Below are positions 43,372-50,703 of a DNA stretch of 64,000 bases, piece after piece; the stretch's first letter is position 1; every line of letters begins with the position of its first letter. Position numbers and translations under genes: made by a program. This DNA comes from Actinoplanes missouriensis 431 (GTDB taxonomy: Bacteria; Actinomycetota; Actinomycetes; Mycobacteriales; Micromonosporaceae). The notes under the pieces were generated by a model. It was given only the letters and a program-made list of their open reading frames with translations. It was not told where the DNA came from and ran no database searches. The stretch covers positions 8,122,001 through 8,186,000 of the forward strand of contig NC_017093.1 of the NCBI RefSeq assembly GCF_000284295.1, in the 5' to 3' direction.

Positions 43372-44232
43372 TCACCCCAGGACCGGTACTCCGGTGGCGG
43401 CGGAGACGATTTTCTCGTACATCTCGGGCGCGGTCCGGAACGCCCCCAGTTGGACGGTCTTGTGCGTACCGTGGAAATCCGACGACCCGGTCACCGCCAA
43501 GCCGAGCTGATCCGCGAGCTCGCGCACCTGTTCCCGCTCCGCCGGCGTGTGATCCTCGTGGTCGGCCTCCAGGCCGAACAGGCCCGCCTCGGCCAGCTCG
43601 GCGATCAGCCGGTCCGGCACCACCCGCCCGCGCACGGTCGCCCGCGGATGAGCGAAGACGGTCACGCCCCCGGCTTCCCGCACCGCACGGACAGCCTCGA
43701 AAACGTCAAGATCCGATTTGGGTACGAAGTAGCGCGCACCCAGCCACGCGGAGGCGAACGCCTCGGTGGTGGTGCCGACCAGTCCCGCCCGGATCAGCGC
43801 CTGGGCGATGTGCGGTCGTCCCACCGAGCCGCCCGCCGCGTACTCCAGCACCTCGGGCCAGGAGATCGGCACACCGTCCGCCCGGAGTTTCGCCACGATC
43901 TTCTCGGCGCGCTGCTCCCGGTCCTCGCGGAGCCGGGCCAGCTCGGCGGCGAGCAGCGGCTCGGCCGGGTCGAAGAGGTACGCCAGGAGGTGCAGCGCGA
44001 TGCCCTGACCGCCCCACGCGCGCTCGCCCCACCAGCAGGAGAGCTCGGCGCCGCGGACCAGGGCGAGGCCCTCCGGCCGGGCCGCGGCGGCAGGCACCCA
44101 GCCGCCGGTGGTGTCGTGGTCGGTGATCGCCAGGACGTCCAGCCCGGCGGCCTGCCCGGCCCGCACCAGCTCGGCCGGGGTGAGGGTGCCGTCGCTGGCC
44201 GTCGAGTGGCAGTGAAGGTCGATGCTCGTCAC
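43372..44232 (-). CDS. PHP domain metal-dependent phosphoesterase
   Basis: 286 residues from GTG 44232; the frame continues upstream inside the PH-domain gene but homology begins at IDLHCHSTASDG. Metal ligands: HCHS, ITDHDT, GAELSCWW, HPRA and SSDFHG. Resembles the YciV/RNase AM branch, which in E. coli digests 5' ends of RNAs and pAp-like dinucleotides. Only 2 nt after the PH-domain stop, so in one operon with it. Confidence 0.9.
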   Translation of the reverse strand: MTSIDLHCHSTASDGTLTPAELVRAGQAAGLDVLAITDHDTTGGWVPAAAARPEGLALVRGAELSCWWGERAWGGQGIALHLLAYLFDPAEPLLAAELARLREDREQRAEKIVAKLRADGVPISWPEVLEYAAGGSVGRPHIAQALIRAGLVGTTTEAFASAWLGARYFVPKSDLDVFEAVRAVREAGGVTVFAHPRATVRGRVVPDRLIAELAEAGLFGLEADHEDHTPAEREQVRELADQLGLAVTGSSDFHGTHKTVQLGAFRTAPEMYEKIVSAATGVPVLG

Positions 44233-44234
44233 GA

Positions 44235-45044
44235 TCAGTCGGCGTCGTCGTCCTCTTTGCCCAGCCGCGCCTCCACGGCCTGCGGCTCGTACATCTCCTC
44301 GACGACCCGCAGGTACAGCTCGTTCGGGTTGGGCAGGTGCTTGACCTCGCGCAGCGCCTGGTCCTGACCGGCCGACTCCAGCACGAACGTGCCGTAACTC
44401 AGCATCCGGCCGAGAGCGGACTGCTCGTACTTCATGTCGGTCACCCGGAGGAGGGGCATCATGGCCACCTTCCGGGTGATGATCCCGTTGACCACCATCA
44501 CGCGCTTGTTGGTGAGGATGAACCTGTCGAAGTACCAGTCGAAGACCTGCCAGGCGACCCAGCTGATCACGCCGAGCCAGACCAGCACGGCGACCGTGAC
44601 CATGCCGTCGATGTTCTGGCGAGTGAGGAAGCCGGCGAGATAACCCAGAACGAGAGTGGCGCCGGCGCCGATCGCGATCGGCGTCGTCAGATGGATCCAG
44701 TGCCGTTTCCACTCACCGCGATATCGCTCGGTGGGGAAGAGGTACCGGGCGACGAGCGTGGTGGGCTCGTCCTCCAGCGGCAGGAACCGGCGCGGGCCGC
44801 CACCCTGGTCGAGGCCTTCCAGCTCGTCCGGGGTGAAGGACGGCGGCTGGTACTCGCCGGAGTCCTCATAGATCTCCTCGGTCCGGCGCTGATCGCGTGC
44901 ATACGCGGCGTCGTCCGGATAGGGATCAGAGCGTGTGTACTCAGGACCGTCGAACGCCGGGTCGTCGAACCCGAAGTTCTCGTCGTCGTCCCGAGGGCGC
45001 CGGGCACCCTCGCCTCGCGGTTCGCGCGGCTCGCCAGGATCCAT
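44235..45044 (-). CDS. PH domain (bPH2-like) membrane protein
   Basis: 269 residues. A long acidic N-terminal region (1-85), then YLFPTERYRGEWKRHWIHL, two membrane segments (about 120-138 and 148-168) and a bacterial PH-type domain: DRFILTNKRVMVVNGIITRKVAMMPLLRVTDMKYEQSALG continuing to GTFVLESAGQDQALREVKHLPNP (positions 168-255). Such YdbS-like proteins are membrane-associated with unknown ligands. Follows a 52-residue membrane protein gene by 9 bases. Confidence 0.88.
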   Translation of the reverse strand: MDPGEPREPRGEGARRPRDDDENFGFDDPAFDGPEYTRSDPYPDDAAYARDQRRTEEIYEDSGEYQPPSFTPDELEGLDQGGGPRRFLPLEDEPTTLVARYLFPTERYRGEWKRHWIHLTTPIAIGAGATLVLGYLAGFLTRQNIDGMVTVAVLVWLGVISWVAWQVFDWYFDRFILTNKRVMVVNGIITRKVAMMPLLRVTDMKYEQSALGRMLSYGTFVLESAGQDQALREVKHLPNPNELYLRVVEEMYEPQAVEARLGKEDDDAD

Positions 45045-45053
45045 GTAGAGATG

Positions 45054-45212
45054 CTATGCGACGAGGTCGGTGAAGAAGGTGCCGAAGCCTCGTGCGATGT
45101 CGGCGATCGTGCCTCCGAGTGACTCGAAGACCGCCGCGGCGGATCTCGGGTTGAAGGCGATGAAGAAGATCAAGAATGCAATACCAAGCCAGGTGAGGAC
45201 CTTCTTGATCAT
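45054..45212 (-). CDS. Small 52-residue membrane protein
   Basis: ATG 45212 has a strong GGAGGAG site upstream; the frame runs 52 codons to TAG. Sequence begins MIKKVLTWLGIAFLIFFIAF (one membrane segment, about 5-20) and ends with an amphipathic helix (SLGGTIADIARGFGTFFTDL). It is 9 bases before the PH-domain gene, so probably a partner in the same operon. I believe similar short proteins occur in other Actinobacteria. Confidence 0.85.
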   Translation of the reverse strand: MIKKVLTWLGIAFLIFFIAFNPRSAAAVFESLGGTIADIARGFGTFFTDLVA

Positions 45213-45343
45213 GGCGGGCCTTCTCCTCCGGTGCGGGTGACGTTCAGCGCCGCGGCAGTACTGACGGTATCAGCTTCGTCGCTTCGTGTGAACAAAGTGT
45301 CTGGAAAGCCGATTGTCATCACCGCAGGTCACACCCGAGAGGG

Positions 45344-46006
45344 TTAGGCACGACCATGCAGGTATGGCGATGGCGCTCCGAACACCAGCTCGGGCGGCAC
45401 CCCCTCGGAGAGGTCGTGCAGGACGACATGCTCCGCGAGTAGATAGCCCGCGCTTGCGGGCCACGCTACCGCATAGAGCCACATTCCTTTTGCCTCACTC
45501 ACGTAGGCACTTCGATCTTCGGGTGACTTCACACACCACAGTGGAGTGGGGTGTCCGGCCGCCTTGATCTTCGCGTGTGGACCGGTGTGCGAGCCCGGGT
45601 CCGCGAGCGCCTCGGCAAGCAGGTGACCAGGGTCGAGACCGGGAATCCCGGCGAACCGGGTGCCCAGTCCGACACCCGGCTGCTCGGCCACCAGGACCAG
45701 GTCGGCCGGGCCGCCGCCGAGCGGTTCCGGGCCGCTGCACGCGAGCACCGTGGCGCGGACGCCGAACCGGTCGTCGCCCGACCAGCCGGCGCCGGTGACC
45801 ATCCACCCGGAGGGCAACGGCCAGGGGCACCAGAGCGGGATCCGCTCCGCGCTCGCGGCCGACTCCCGCAGCACCGCGCCGACGATCTCGGCGCTGATGT
45901 GCTCGGCGACGTGGAACGGGGAGACGTCGCCACAGTTGTCACACCGCCAGGCGCTGTGCATCAGGTCCGGCTTCCGAACCTGACCAGCACATCTGGGGCA
46001 ACTCAC
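45344..46006 (-). CDS. DUF6758 family zinc-ribbon protein
   Basis: 220 residues from GTG 46006 (GTG 46018 also possible; no clear ribosome site). N-terminal zinc ribbon CPRCAGQVRKPDLMHSAWRC with CDNCG, then VPLWCPWPLP-like IPLWCPWPLPSGWMVTGAGW and a C-terminal VWPASAGYLL-type region (AVAWPASAGYLLAEHVVLHDL). This is an actinobacterial family of unknown role, usually near the PH-domain and PHP genes, as here. Confidence 0.8.
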   Translation of the reverse strand: MSCPRCAGQVRKPDLMHSAWRCDNCGDVSPFHVAEHISAEIVGAVLRESAASAERIPLWCPWPLPSGWMVTGAGWSGDDRFGVRATVLACSGPEPLGGGPADLVLVAEQPGVGLGTRFAGIPGLDPGHLLAEALADPGSHTGPHAKIKAAGHPTPLWCVKSPEDRSAYVSEAKGMWLYAVAWPASAGYLLAEHVVLHDLSEGVPPELVFGAPSPYLHGRA

Positions 46007-46076
46007 TGTGACACCCACACTCCATACCGTGCGGGTCCGGCGGTCCGGCGTCAAGCGGATCGGGCCTTTTCGTCAG

Positions 46077-46205
46077 CGTGTCAGGCCGCCGGAGGAAGCC
46101 GTCCGGCCAGCAGCGGCAGCCGAGCCGGCCGGCGCGGCACACGCGTGTCAGGCCGGCGCGGCACACCCACGTCCGGGCGGCAGCACGCGCATGTCAGGCC
46201 GGCGG
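46077..46205. repeat. Imperfect direct repeats GCGTGTCAGGCCGGCG
   Basis: Three loose copies of CGTGTCAGGCCGGCGCGGCAC-like sequence (about 46078, 46143 and 46188) in the gap between the DUF6758 gene and the TrmH gene stop. Purpose unknown. Confidence 0.5.
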
Positions 46206-46826
46206 TGGCTTCGCGTGTGCCCGGATCCACGCGTGCATCGCGATCCCGCTGGCAACACCGGCGTTGATCGAGCGCGTCGACCCGTACTGTGCGATGGAGA
46301 ACATCTGGTCGCACGCCGCCCGCGCCGGGCCGGAGAGGCCCGGGCCCTCCTGGCCGAAGAGCAGCACGCACCGCCGCGGCAGGGTGGTGGTCTCCATCGG
46401 ACGTGAGCCGGGGAGGTTGTCGATGCCGACGACGGGGAGGCCGGCCTCGGCGGCCCAGGCCACGAAATCCTCGATGGCCGGGTGATGGCGGACGTGCTGA
46501 TAACGATCGGTGACCATGGCGCCGCGCCGGTTCCACCGCCGGCGGCCGACGATGTGCACCTCGGCGGCGAGGAACGCGTTGGCGTTGCGGACCACCGTGC
46601 CGATGTTGAAGTCGTGCTGCCAGTTCTCGATCGCGACGTGGAAGTCGTGCCGCCGCTCGTCCAGATCCGCGATCACGGCTTCCCGGGTCCAGTACCGGTA
46701 CCGATCCACGACGTTGCGGCGATCGCCCTGCTCGAGCAGCTCGGGATCGTAGTGCTCGCCGACCGGCCAGTCGCCGGGCCACGGGCCCACGCCGACCTCG
46801 GTCAAATGATCCTCGCCCGCCGTCAT
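46194..46826 (-). CDS. TrmH/SpoU family RNA 2'-O-methyltransferase
   Basis: 210 residues, ATG 46826 with a TAGCCT box 8 nt upstream (leaderless). SPOUT knot motifs: motif 1 NIGTVVRNANAF, motif 2 LLFGQEGPGLS, motif 3 IAQYGSTRSINAGVASGIAM. Methylates a ribose in tRNA or rRNA; the target is not predictable. No N-terminal substrate-binding domain of the TsnR/RlmB type is visible, only about 60 extra residues. Confidence 0.93.
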   Translation of the reverse strand: MTAGEDHLTEVGVGPWPGDWPVGEHYDPELLEQGDRRNVVDRYRYWTREAVIADLDERRHDFHVAIENWQHDFNIGTVVRNANAFLAAEVHIVGRRRWNRRGAMVTDRYQHVRHHPAIEDFVAWAAEAGLPVVGIDNLPGSRPMETTTLPRRCVLLFGQEGPGLSGPARAACDQMFSIAQYGSTRSINAGVASGIAMHAWIRAHAKPPPA

Positions 46827-46834
46827 GGGGCGTT

Positions 46835-46840
46835 AGGCTA
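46835..46840 (-). promoter_or_regulatory. -10 box of the TrmH gene (leaderless)
   Basis: TAGCCT on the minus strand, 8 nt before ATG 46826. Confidence 0.45.
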
Positions 46841-47002
46841 CTCATCCCGCGACGGACGTGGCCCGTCGGCTGCTCCCGCGCCGGGATGTGATCACCGGCA
46901 GGAGACGCAATGAGCGGCGGGGCCCTCCCCGGCACCCGCCGCCCACGCTCTGTTGGGAAAGAGTTTGCCTTACGGTCCGTATCTATGTGAAGGACTTTCA
47001 AC

Positions 47003-47018
47003 TGTGAGGCAGCTCACA
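47003..47018. promoter_or_regulatory. CRP/GlxR-type binding site
   Basis: TGTGAGGCAGCTCACA is a perfect match to TGTGA-N6-TCACA, the consensus of cAMP-responsive CRP and the actinobacterial GlxR/Crp proteins. It lies 177 bases upstream of the TrmH start and about 280 upstream of the thioredoxin start. Confidence 0.6.
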
Positions 47019-47166
47019 ATTAACATTCTTTCCTATTAATTTGAAGTCCCGGGCGCGCTCCCACAGCTGGTCCACAGGCAGGACAAAAGGGCCGGATCAT
47101 GGCAACCGGCGCGGACGACGCCGCCCGTTCGAGTCGGCAATCCGACACCATCCGCCTACTTTCAGT

Positions 47167-47172
47167 TACGAT
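47167..47172 (+). promoter_or_regulatory. Possible -10 box for the thioredoxin gene
   Basis: TACGAT within TTACGATAGGTTG; a weak -35 CCGACA lies 19 nt upstream. This would give a leader of about 115 nt. Confidence 0.35.
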
Positions 47173-47295
47173 AGGTTGCCCAGATCAACTCCGGCGGAGT
47201 GCCGCACGACACGTGTACCGGCGCCTCAGGCGGGAATGAGAGTTGGGTACCAGAGGTTTCACCGGACGAAAGCGATTCCCGCAGACGGAGGCATC

Positions 47296-47715
47296 ATGGC
47301 GACGGTTGCGCTCACCGCAGCGAACTTCGACGAGGTCACCGGCAAGGACGGCATCGTCCTGGTCGACTTCTGGGCCAGCTGGTGCGGGCCCTGCGTCCGC
47401 TTCGCACCGACCTACGAGCGGTCCTCGGAGAAGCACCCCGAGATCACCTTCGGCAAGGTGGACACCGAAGCCGAGCAGGCCCTGGCCGCGAAGTTCGACA
47501 TCCGCTCCATCCCGACGATCATGGCCGTCCGCGACGGCGTCGTGGTTTTCGCCCAGCCGGGCGCACTCCCCGAGTCGGCGCTGGAGAGCCTGATCGAGAA
47601 GGTCGAGCAGCTCGACATGGACGAGGTGCGGGAGCAGATCGCCGCACACCGCAAGGGCGCCCACGGCGAGTCGGCCACGGCCGAGCCCGAGGCGACGGCC
47701 GCCGGCCGCAGCTGA
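47296..47715 (+). CDS. Thioredoxin
   Basis: 139 residues, ATG 47296 with GGAGGCATC directly upstream. Redox site WCGPC with Cys30 and Cys33, preceded by VLVDFWAS; cis-Pro loop SIPTIM. The C-terminal extension of about 25 residues beyond a minimal thioredoxin is Ala/Glu-rich. Cytosolic disulfide reductant. Own terminator follows. Confidence 0.95.
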   Translation: MATVALTAANFDEVTGKDGIVLVDFWASWCGPCVRFAPTYERSSEKHPEITFGKVDTEAEQALAAKFDIRSIPTIMAVRDGVVVFAQPGALPESALESLIEKVEQLDMDEVREQIAAHRKGAHGESATAEPEATAAGRS

Positions 47716-47730
47716 CCCGGCAGGACATTC

Positions 47731-47764
47731 AAGGCCCGCGGACCGGTTCCGGTCCGCGGGCCTT
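47731..47764 (+). terminator. Terminator of the thioredoxin gene
   Basis: Perfect 14-bp stem AAGGCCCGCGGACC / GGTCCGCGGGCCTT, followed by CCTGTCTCC; 16 bases after the stop. Confidence 0.85.
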
Positions 47765-47867
47765 CCTGTCTCCTCACCGGGTACGGGTTCGGCCCGCCCC
47801 CAGGACACGTACATCCGTTCGAGAAAGGTCATGGACAGGCCGTCGAACGTGTGTTCGAATATCCGCC

Positions 47868-50015
47868 ATGCGATGGTCCCATCTGTCGGCTCCCCCCGAC
47901 GACGAGTCGCTGCTCAGCAGGGCAGTGCCGGCGGCTCCACCCCTGCCGCTGGCGCTGCCCGGCGCCACCGTCCGCACCTTCGACACTCCCGGATTCGCCG
48001 GGATGACGTTCTACGAGGTGCGGGCGAAATCGCTGATCAACCGGGTGCCCGGCCAGTCCCGGGTGCCGTTCGAGTGGACCGTCAATCCCTACCGCGGCTG
48101 TTCCCACGCCTGCACCTATTGCCTGGCCGGCGACACCCCGATCCTGCTCGCTGACGGCTCCACCCGGCCCCTCGCGGAGATCCGCCCGGGCGACGCGGTG
48201 ATGGGCACGATGGGCGCCGGGCCGCACCGGCGCTACGTGCCGACCACGGTCCTCGACCACTGGGCCACCAGCAAGCCGGCGTTCCGGGTCACCCTCTCCG
48301 ACGGGACCCGCCTGGTGTCCAGCGGCGACCACCGGTTCCTCACCGACCGCGGCTGGCGGCACGTCAGCCCCACCGAGGCGCACCTGCCCGCTCTGGCGGT
48401 CGGCGACCTGATGTTCGGGGTGGGCCGGTTCGCCGAGCCGCCCAAGGAGTCCCCCGACTACCGGACGGGTTTCCTCTGCGGCCTGGTCCGCGGTGACGCC
48501 TCCGGCGGCGGCACGGCCCGCGAGGGCGACGCCTGGGTCCGCGCCGACGGTTACCTCGACGACATCCCGCTCACCGAGGCGCTGCGCTGGCCCGAGATGC
48601 CGACCGGCGAGTGGTTCAGGGGCTTTCTGGCCGGCGCCTTCAGCGCGGTCGGGCACACCGAGCGGCTGGCCGTCGTCTTCACCAGCGACGACCCGGTCTA
48701 CCTGGGCCGCGTCGCCGAGGCCCTCTCCCACCTGGGTCTCGCCACCCGCCGGCCGGTCCACGCCGGCCGCGGCCGCTCCGGCGCCGGCGGGTCCGGCACC
48801 TCCACGTCGGGCCGCACATCGTCCGGCATCTCCACGTCGGGCCGCGCATCGTCCGGCGTGTCCAACGCCTGCCGGGGCTCGGCGGGGCTCGCCGGGGGCG
48901 GGCCGGACCGGGTGGAGACCGAGCGGCATCTCGAGGCGGCGCTGCGGTTCCGGCACATGACCGGCGCCTCCTCCGCGCCGCTGGACGCGTCCGGGGTCGG
49001 CGTGCGTGCCAATCGGCGCCTCACCGTCGTCGACATCGAGGACCTCGGCCTCACCCTGCCGCTCTTCGACATCTCCACCGGCACGGGCGACTTCATCGCC
49101 GACGGGGTGGTCAGCCACAACTGCTTCGCCCGCAACACCCACACCTATCTCGACCTCGACTCCGGTCACGACTTCGACACCCGCATCGTGGTCAAGGTGA
49201 ACGCCGGCGACCTGATCCGCCGCGAGCTGGCCGACCGGCGCTGGTCCGGGGCTCCGATCGCCATGGGTACGAATGTGGACGTCTACCAGCGCGCCGAGGG
49301 CCGTTACCGCCTGATGCCGGAGATCCTGGCCGCCCTGCGCGACCACGCCAACCCGTTCTCGATCCTCACCAAGGGCACGCTGATCCTGCGCGATCTCGAC
49401 CTGCTCCGCCAGGCCGCCGAGGTCACCCGTGTCGCCCTCTCCTACTCGGTCGGCTTCGTCGACGAGCGGGTCTGGCGCTCCGCCGAGCCCGGCACCCCCA
49501 GCCCGAGCCGCCGTCTCGACGCGATCCGCCGCCTCACCGACGCCGGCTTCTCCATCGGCGTGCTGATGGCGCCGATCCTGCCCGGCCTCACCGACACCGA
49601 GGAGTCCATCGACGAGACGGTCGCCGCCATCGCCGCCTCCGGAGCCACCAGCGTCGCGCCCCTGCCGCTGCACCTGCGCCCCGGCGCCCGCGAGTGGTAT
49701 GCGTCCTGGATCGCCCGCGAGCACCCGCACCTGCTCCCGCGGTACCGGGAGCTGTTCGGCAAGGGTTCCTACTCGCGACGCGCCTACCAGGACGAGGTGA
49801 CCGCCCGGGTCCGGATGGCCGCCCGCCGGCACGGGCTGCACCGGCCCGACACGGTCCAGGCCCGCCGCCTCACCGAGCCGTCACAGCACGACTCCGCCCA
49901 GACCCGCCCTCTCACCGAGCCGTCACAGCCCGACTCCGCCCAGGCCCGCCCCCGCCGCGGCCCCGAGCCGTCGCCGGGCGGCGGTTCCCGGGCGGACCAG
50001 TTGACGCTGCTGTAA
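47868..50015 (+). CDS. Rv2578c-type radical SAM protein, interrupted by an in-frame intein
   Basis: 715-residue precursor from ATG 47868. Residues 1-84 and 419-715 form a radical SAM protein related to SPL-type/Rv2578c proteins: NPYRGCSHACTY carries Cys78 and Cys82, and the third cluster cysteine is Cys419, the first residue after the intein (CFARNTHTYLDLD). Only splicing (residues 85-418 removed) gives the CX3CX2C motif that binds the [4Fe-4S] cluster. The spliced product would have 381 residues. Downstream motifs include IAMGTNVDVYQRAEGRYRLM, FSILTKGTLI and GVLMAPILPGLTDT. The last 60 residues are low-complexity with repeated LTEPSQxDSAQ. The enzyme's substrate is unknown. Confidence 0.93.
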   Translation: MRWSHLSAPPDDESLLSRAVPAAPPLPLALPGATVRTFDTPGFAGMTFYEVRAKSLINRVPGQSRVPFEWTVNPYRGCSHACTYCLAGDTPILLADGSTRPLAEIRPGDAVMGTMGAGPHRRYVPTTVLDHWATSKPAFRVTLSDGTRLVSSGDHRFLTDRGWRHVSPTEAHLPALAVGDLMFGVGRFAEPPKESPDYRTGFLCGLVRGDASGGGTAREGDAWVRADGYLDDIPLTEALRWPEMPTGEWFRGFLAGAFSAVGHTERLAVVFTSDDPVYLGRVAEALSHLGLATRRPVHAGRGRSGAGGSGTSTSGRTSSGISTSGRASSGVSNACRGSAGLAGGGPDRVETERHLEAALRFRHMTGASSAPLDASGVGVRANRRLTVVDIEDLGLTLPLFDISTGTGDFIADGVVSHNCFARNTHTYLDLDSGHDFDTRIVVKVNAGDLIRRELADRRWSGAPIAMGTNVDVYQRAEGRYRLMPEILAALRDHANPFSILTKGTLILRDLDLLRQAAEVTRVALSYSVGFVDERVWRSAEPGTPSPSRRLDAIRRLTDAGFSIGVLMAPILPGLTDTEESIDETVAAIAASGATSVAPLPLHLRPGAREWYASWIAREHPHLLPRYRELFGKGSYSRRAYQDEVTARVRMAARRHGLHRPDTVQARRLTEPSQHDSAQTRPLTEPSQPDSAQARPRRGPEPSPGGGSRADQLTLL
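48120..49121 (+). mobile_element. Intein with degenerate LAGLIDADG endonuclease domain
   Basis: 334 residues (precursor 85-418). Splicing blocks are complete: block A CLAGDTPILLADGS with Cys85, block B SSGDHRF with His155, block F VVDIEDLG and GDFIADG, block G VVSHN ending in His417-Asn418, +1 residue Cys419. The endonuclease region has a first LAGLIDADG-like motif FLCGLVRGDA with Asp210, but the second, FLAGAFSAVG, has Val261 where the catalytic Asp is expected. Residues about 299-344 are a Gly/Ser-rich stretch made of 10-residue repeats. Splicing is likely active, homing probably lost. Confidence 0.9.
48798..48887 (+). repeat. 30-bp tandem repeat inside the intein endonuclease region
   Basis: Three copies of a 10-codon unit, TSTSGRTSSG, ISTSGRASSG and VSNACRGSAG; the first two are nearly identical at DNA level. 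Confidence 0.85.
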
Positions 50016-50034
50016 GCGACCGGCCCGGCAGACT

Positions 50035-50069
50035 CGCCGCGCCCCGGGCGGGGGGCTCGGGGCGCGGCG
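50035..50069 (+). terminator. GC-rich hairpin after the radical SAM gene
   Basis: Perfect 11-bp stem CGCCGCGCCCC / GGGGCGCGGCG, 20 bases after the stop; no T-run. Confidence 0.6.
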
Positions 50070-50088
50070 CTCCACCCGGCGCGGTGGC

Positions 50089-50094
50089 TAGAGT
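50089..50094 (+). promoter_or_regulatory. -10 box of the CoA-binding gene (leaderless)
   Basis: TAGAGT, 6 nt before ATG 50101. Confidence 0.5.
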
Positions 50095-50100
50095 TGATGG

Positions 50101-50508
50101 ATGCGGAGCGCCCAGCAACTCCTGGCAGACGCGAACGTCATCGCCGTCGTCGGAGCTTCCCGAGAGCCTTACAAGCCGTCGCACACGGTTCCGCTGCAGA
50201 TGCTGCGGCACGGCTGGCGCATCATCCCGGTCAACCCGTTCGTCGACGAGATCTTCGGCGTCCCGACCGTGCCGACGCTGGCCGACTTGACCGAGCCGGT
50301 CGACCTGGTCACCATCTTCCGGCCGTCCCGCGACGCTGTCGAGATCGTCCGCCAGGCGGCCGCGATCAAGGCACCGGCGGTGTGGCTGCAGAGCGGCATC
50401 GCGTCCACCGAGGCGAAACGGATCGCCGAGGAGGCCGGCATGGATTACGTGCAGGACCGCTGCATGGCCGTCGAGCGAGCCGTGGCGCAGCTGACCAAGC
50501 TGCCCTGA
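50101..50508 (+). CDS. CoA-binding domain protein (YccU-like)
   Basis: 135 residues. Single Rossmann CoA-binding domain of the succinyl-CoA-synthetase alpha type: VIAVVGASREPYKPSHTVP, GWRIIPVNPFVDEIFGVPTVPTLADL, DLVTIFRPSRDAVEIV, VWLQSGIASTEA and DRCMAVE. YccU-type proteins bind CoA, but a cellular role is not firmly established. Alone between the radical SAM gene and the SDR gene. Confidence 0.92.
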   Translation: MRSAQQLLADANVIAVVGASREPYKPSHTVPLQMLRHGWRIIPVNPFVDEIFGVPTVPTLADLTEPVDLVTIFRPSRDAVEIVRQAAAIKAPAVWLQSGIASTEAKRIAEEAGMDYVQDRCMAVERAVAQLTKLP

Positions 50509-50580
50509 CCACACCCGGGGGCTCTGACCACACCCAGGGGCTCCGACCACACCCGGGGGCCTTGACCACCCGCCAGGCCT
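50506..50580. repeat. 19-bp tandem repeat array
   Basis: Units at 50506, 50525, 50544 (TGACCACACCCGGGGGCTC with 1-3 changes) and a degenerate fourth at 50563. The first unit includes the stop codon of the CoA-binding gene. Confidence 0.85.
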
Positions 50581-50685
50581 TGCGTGTGGAGTTCGGGCAC
50601 TCTCGCACCCTAACTCCACGCACAGAAGCCGCACCAGGACTGCGTGTGGGAGTCGGGTGCGGTTTGCGCCTCAACTCCGCACGCC
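50581..50685. repeat. Two related hairpins, 60 bp apart
   Basis: TGCGTGTGGAGTTCGGGCAC..AACTCCACGCA (50581-50621) and TGCGTGTGGGAGTCGGGTGC..AACTCCGCACGC (50641-50684) share sequence and fold. They fill the gap before the SDR stop at 50704 and may terminate either gene. Confidence 0.65.
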
Positions 50686-50703
50686 CAGGCGGCGGGGTGG
50701 TGG

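Larger units (their letters stand above)
46841..47295. other. 455-base divergent regulatory region of TrmH and thioredoxin genes
   Basis: AT-rich in its middle (46950-47045), holding a CRP-type palindrome and a -10 box listed separately. A 46-codon frame (ATG 47099 to 47239) is open, but its second half uses rare A/T-ending codons and overlaps the putative promoter, so I do not call it a gene. Confidence 0.6.

Noticed and set aside
47099-47239. 46-codon frame upstream of thioredoxin
   Set aside because: Second half uses A/T-ending codons unlike this genome and overlaps a probable -10 box; no good ribosome site.
47829-49841. 670-codon minus-strand frame over the radical SAM gene
   Set aside because: Shadow frame; the plus-strand frame carries splicing and radical SAM motifs in order.
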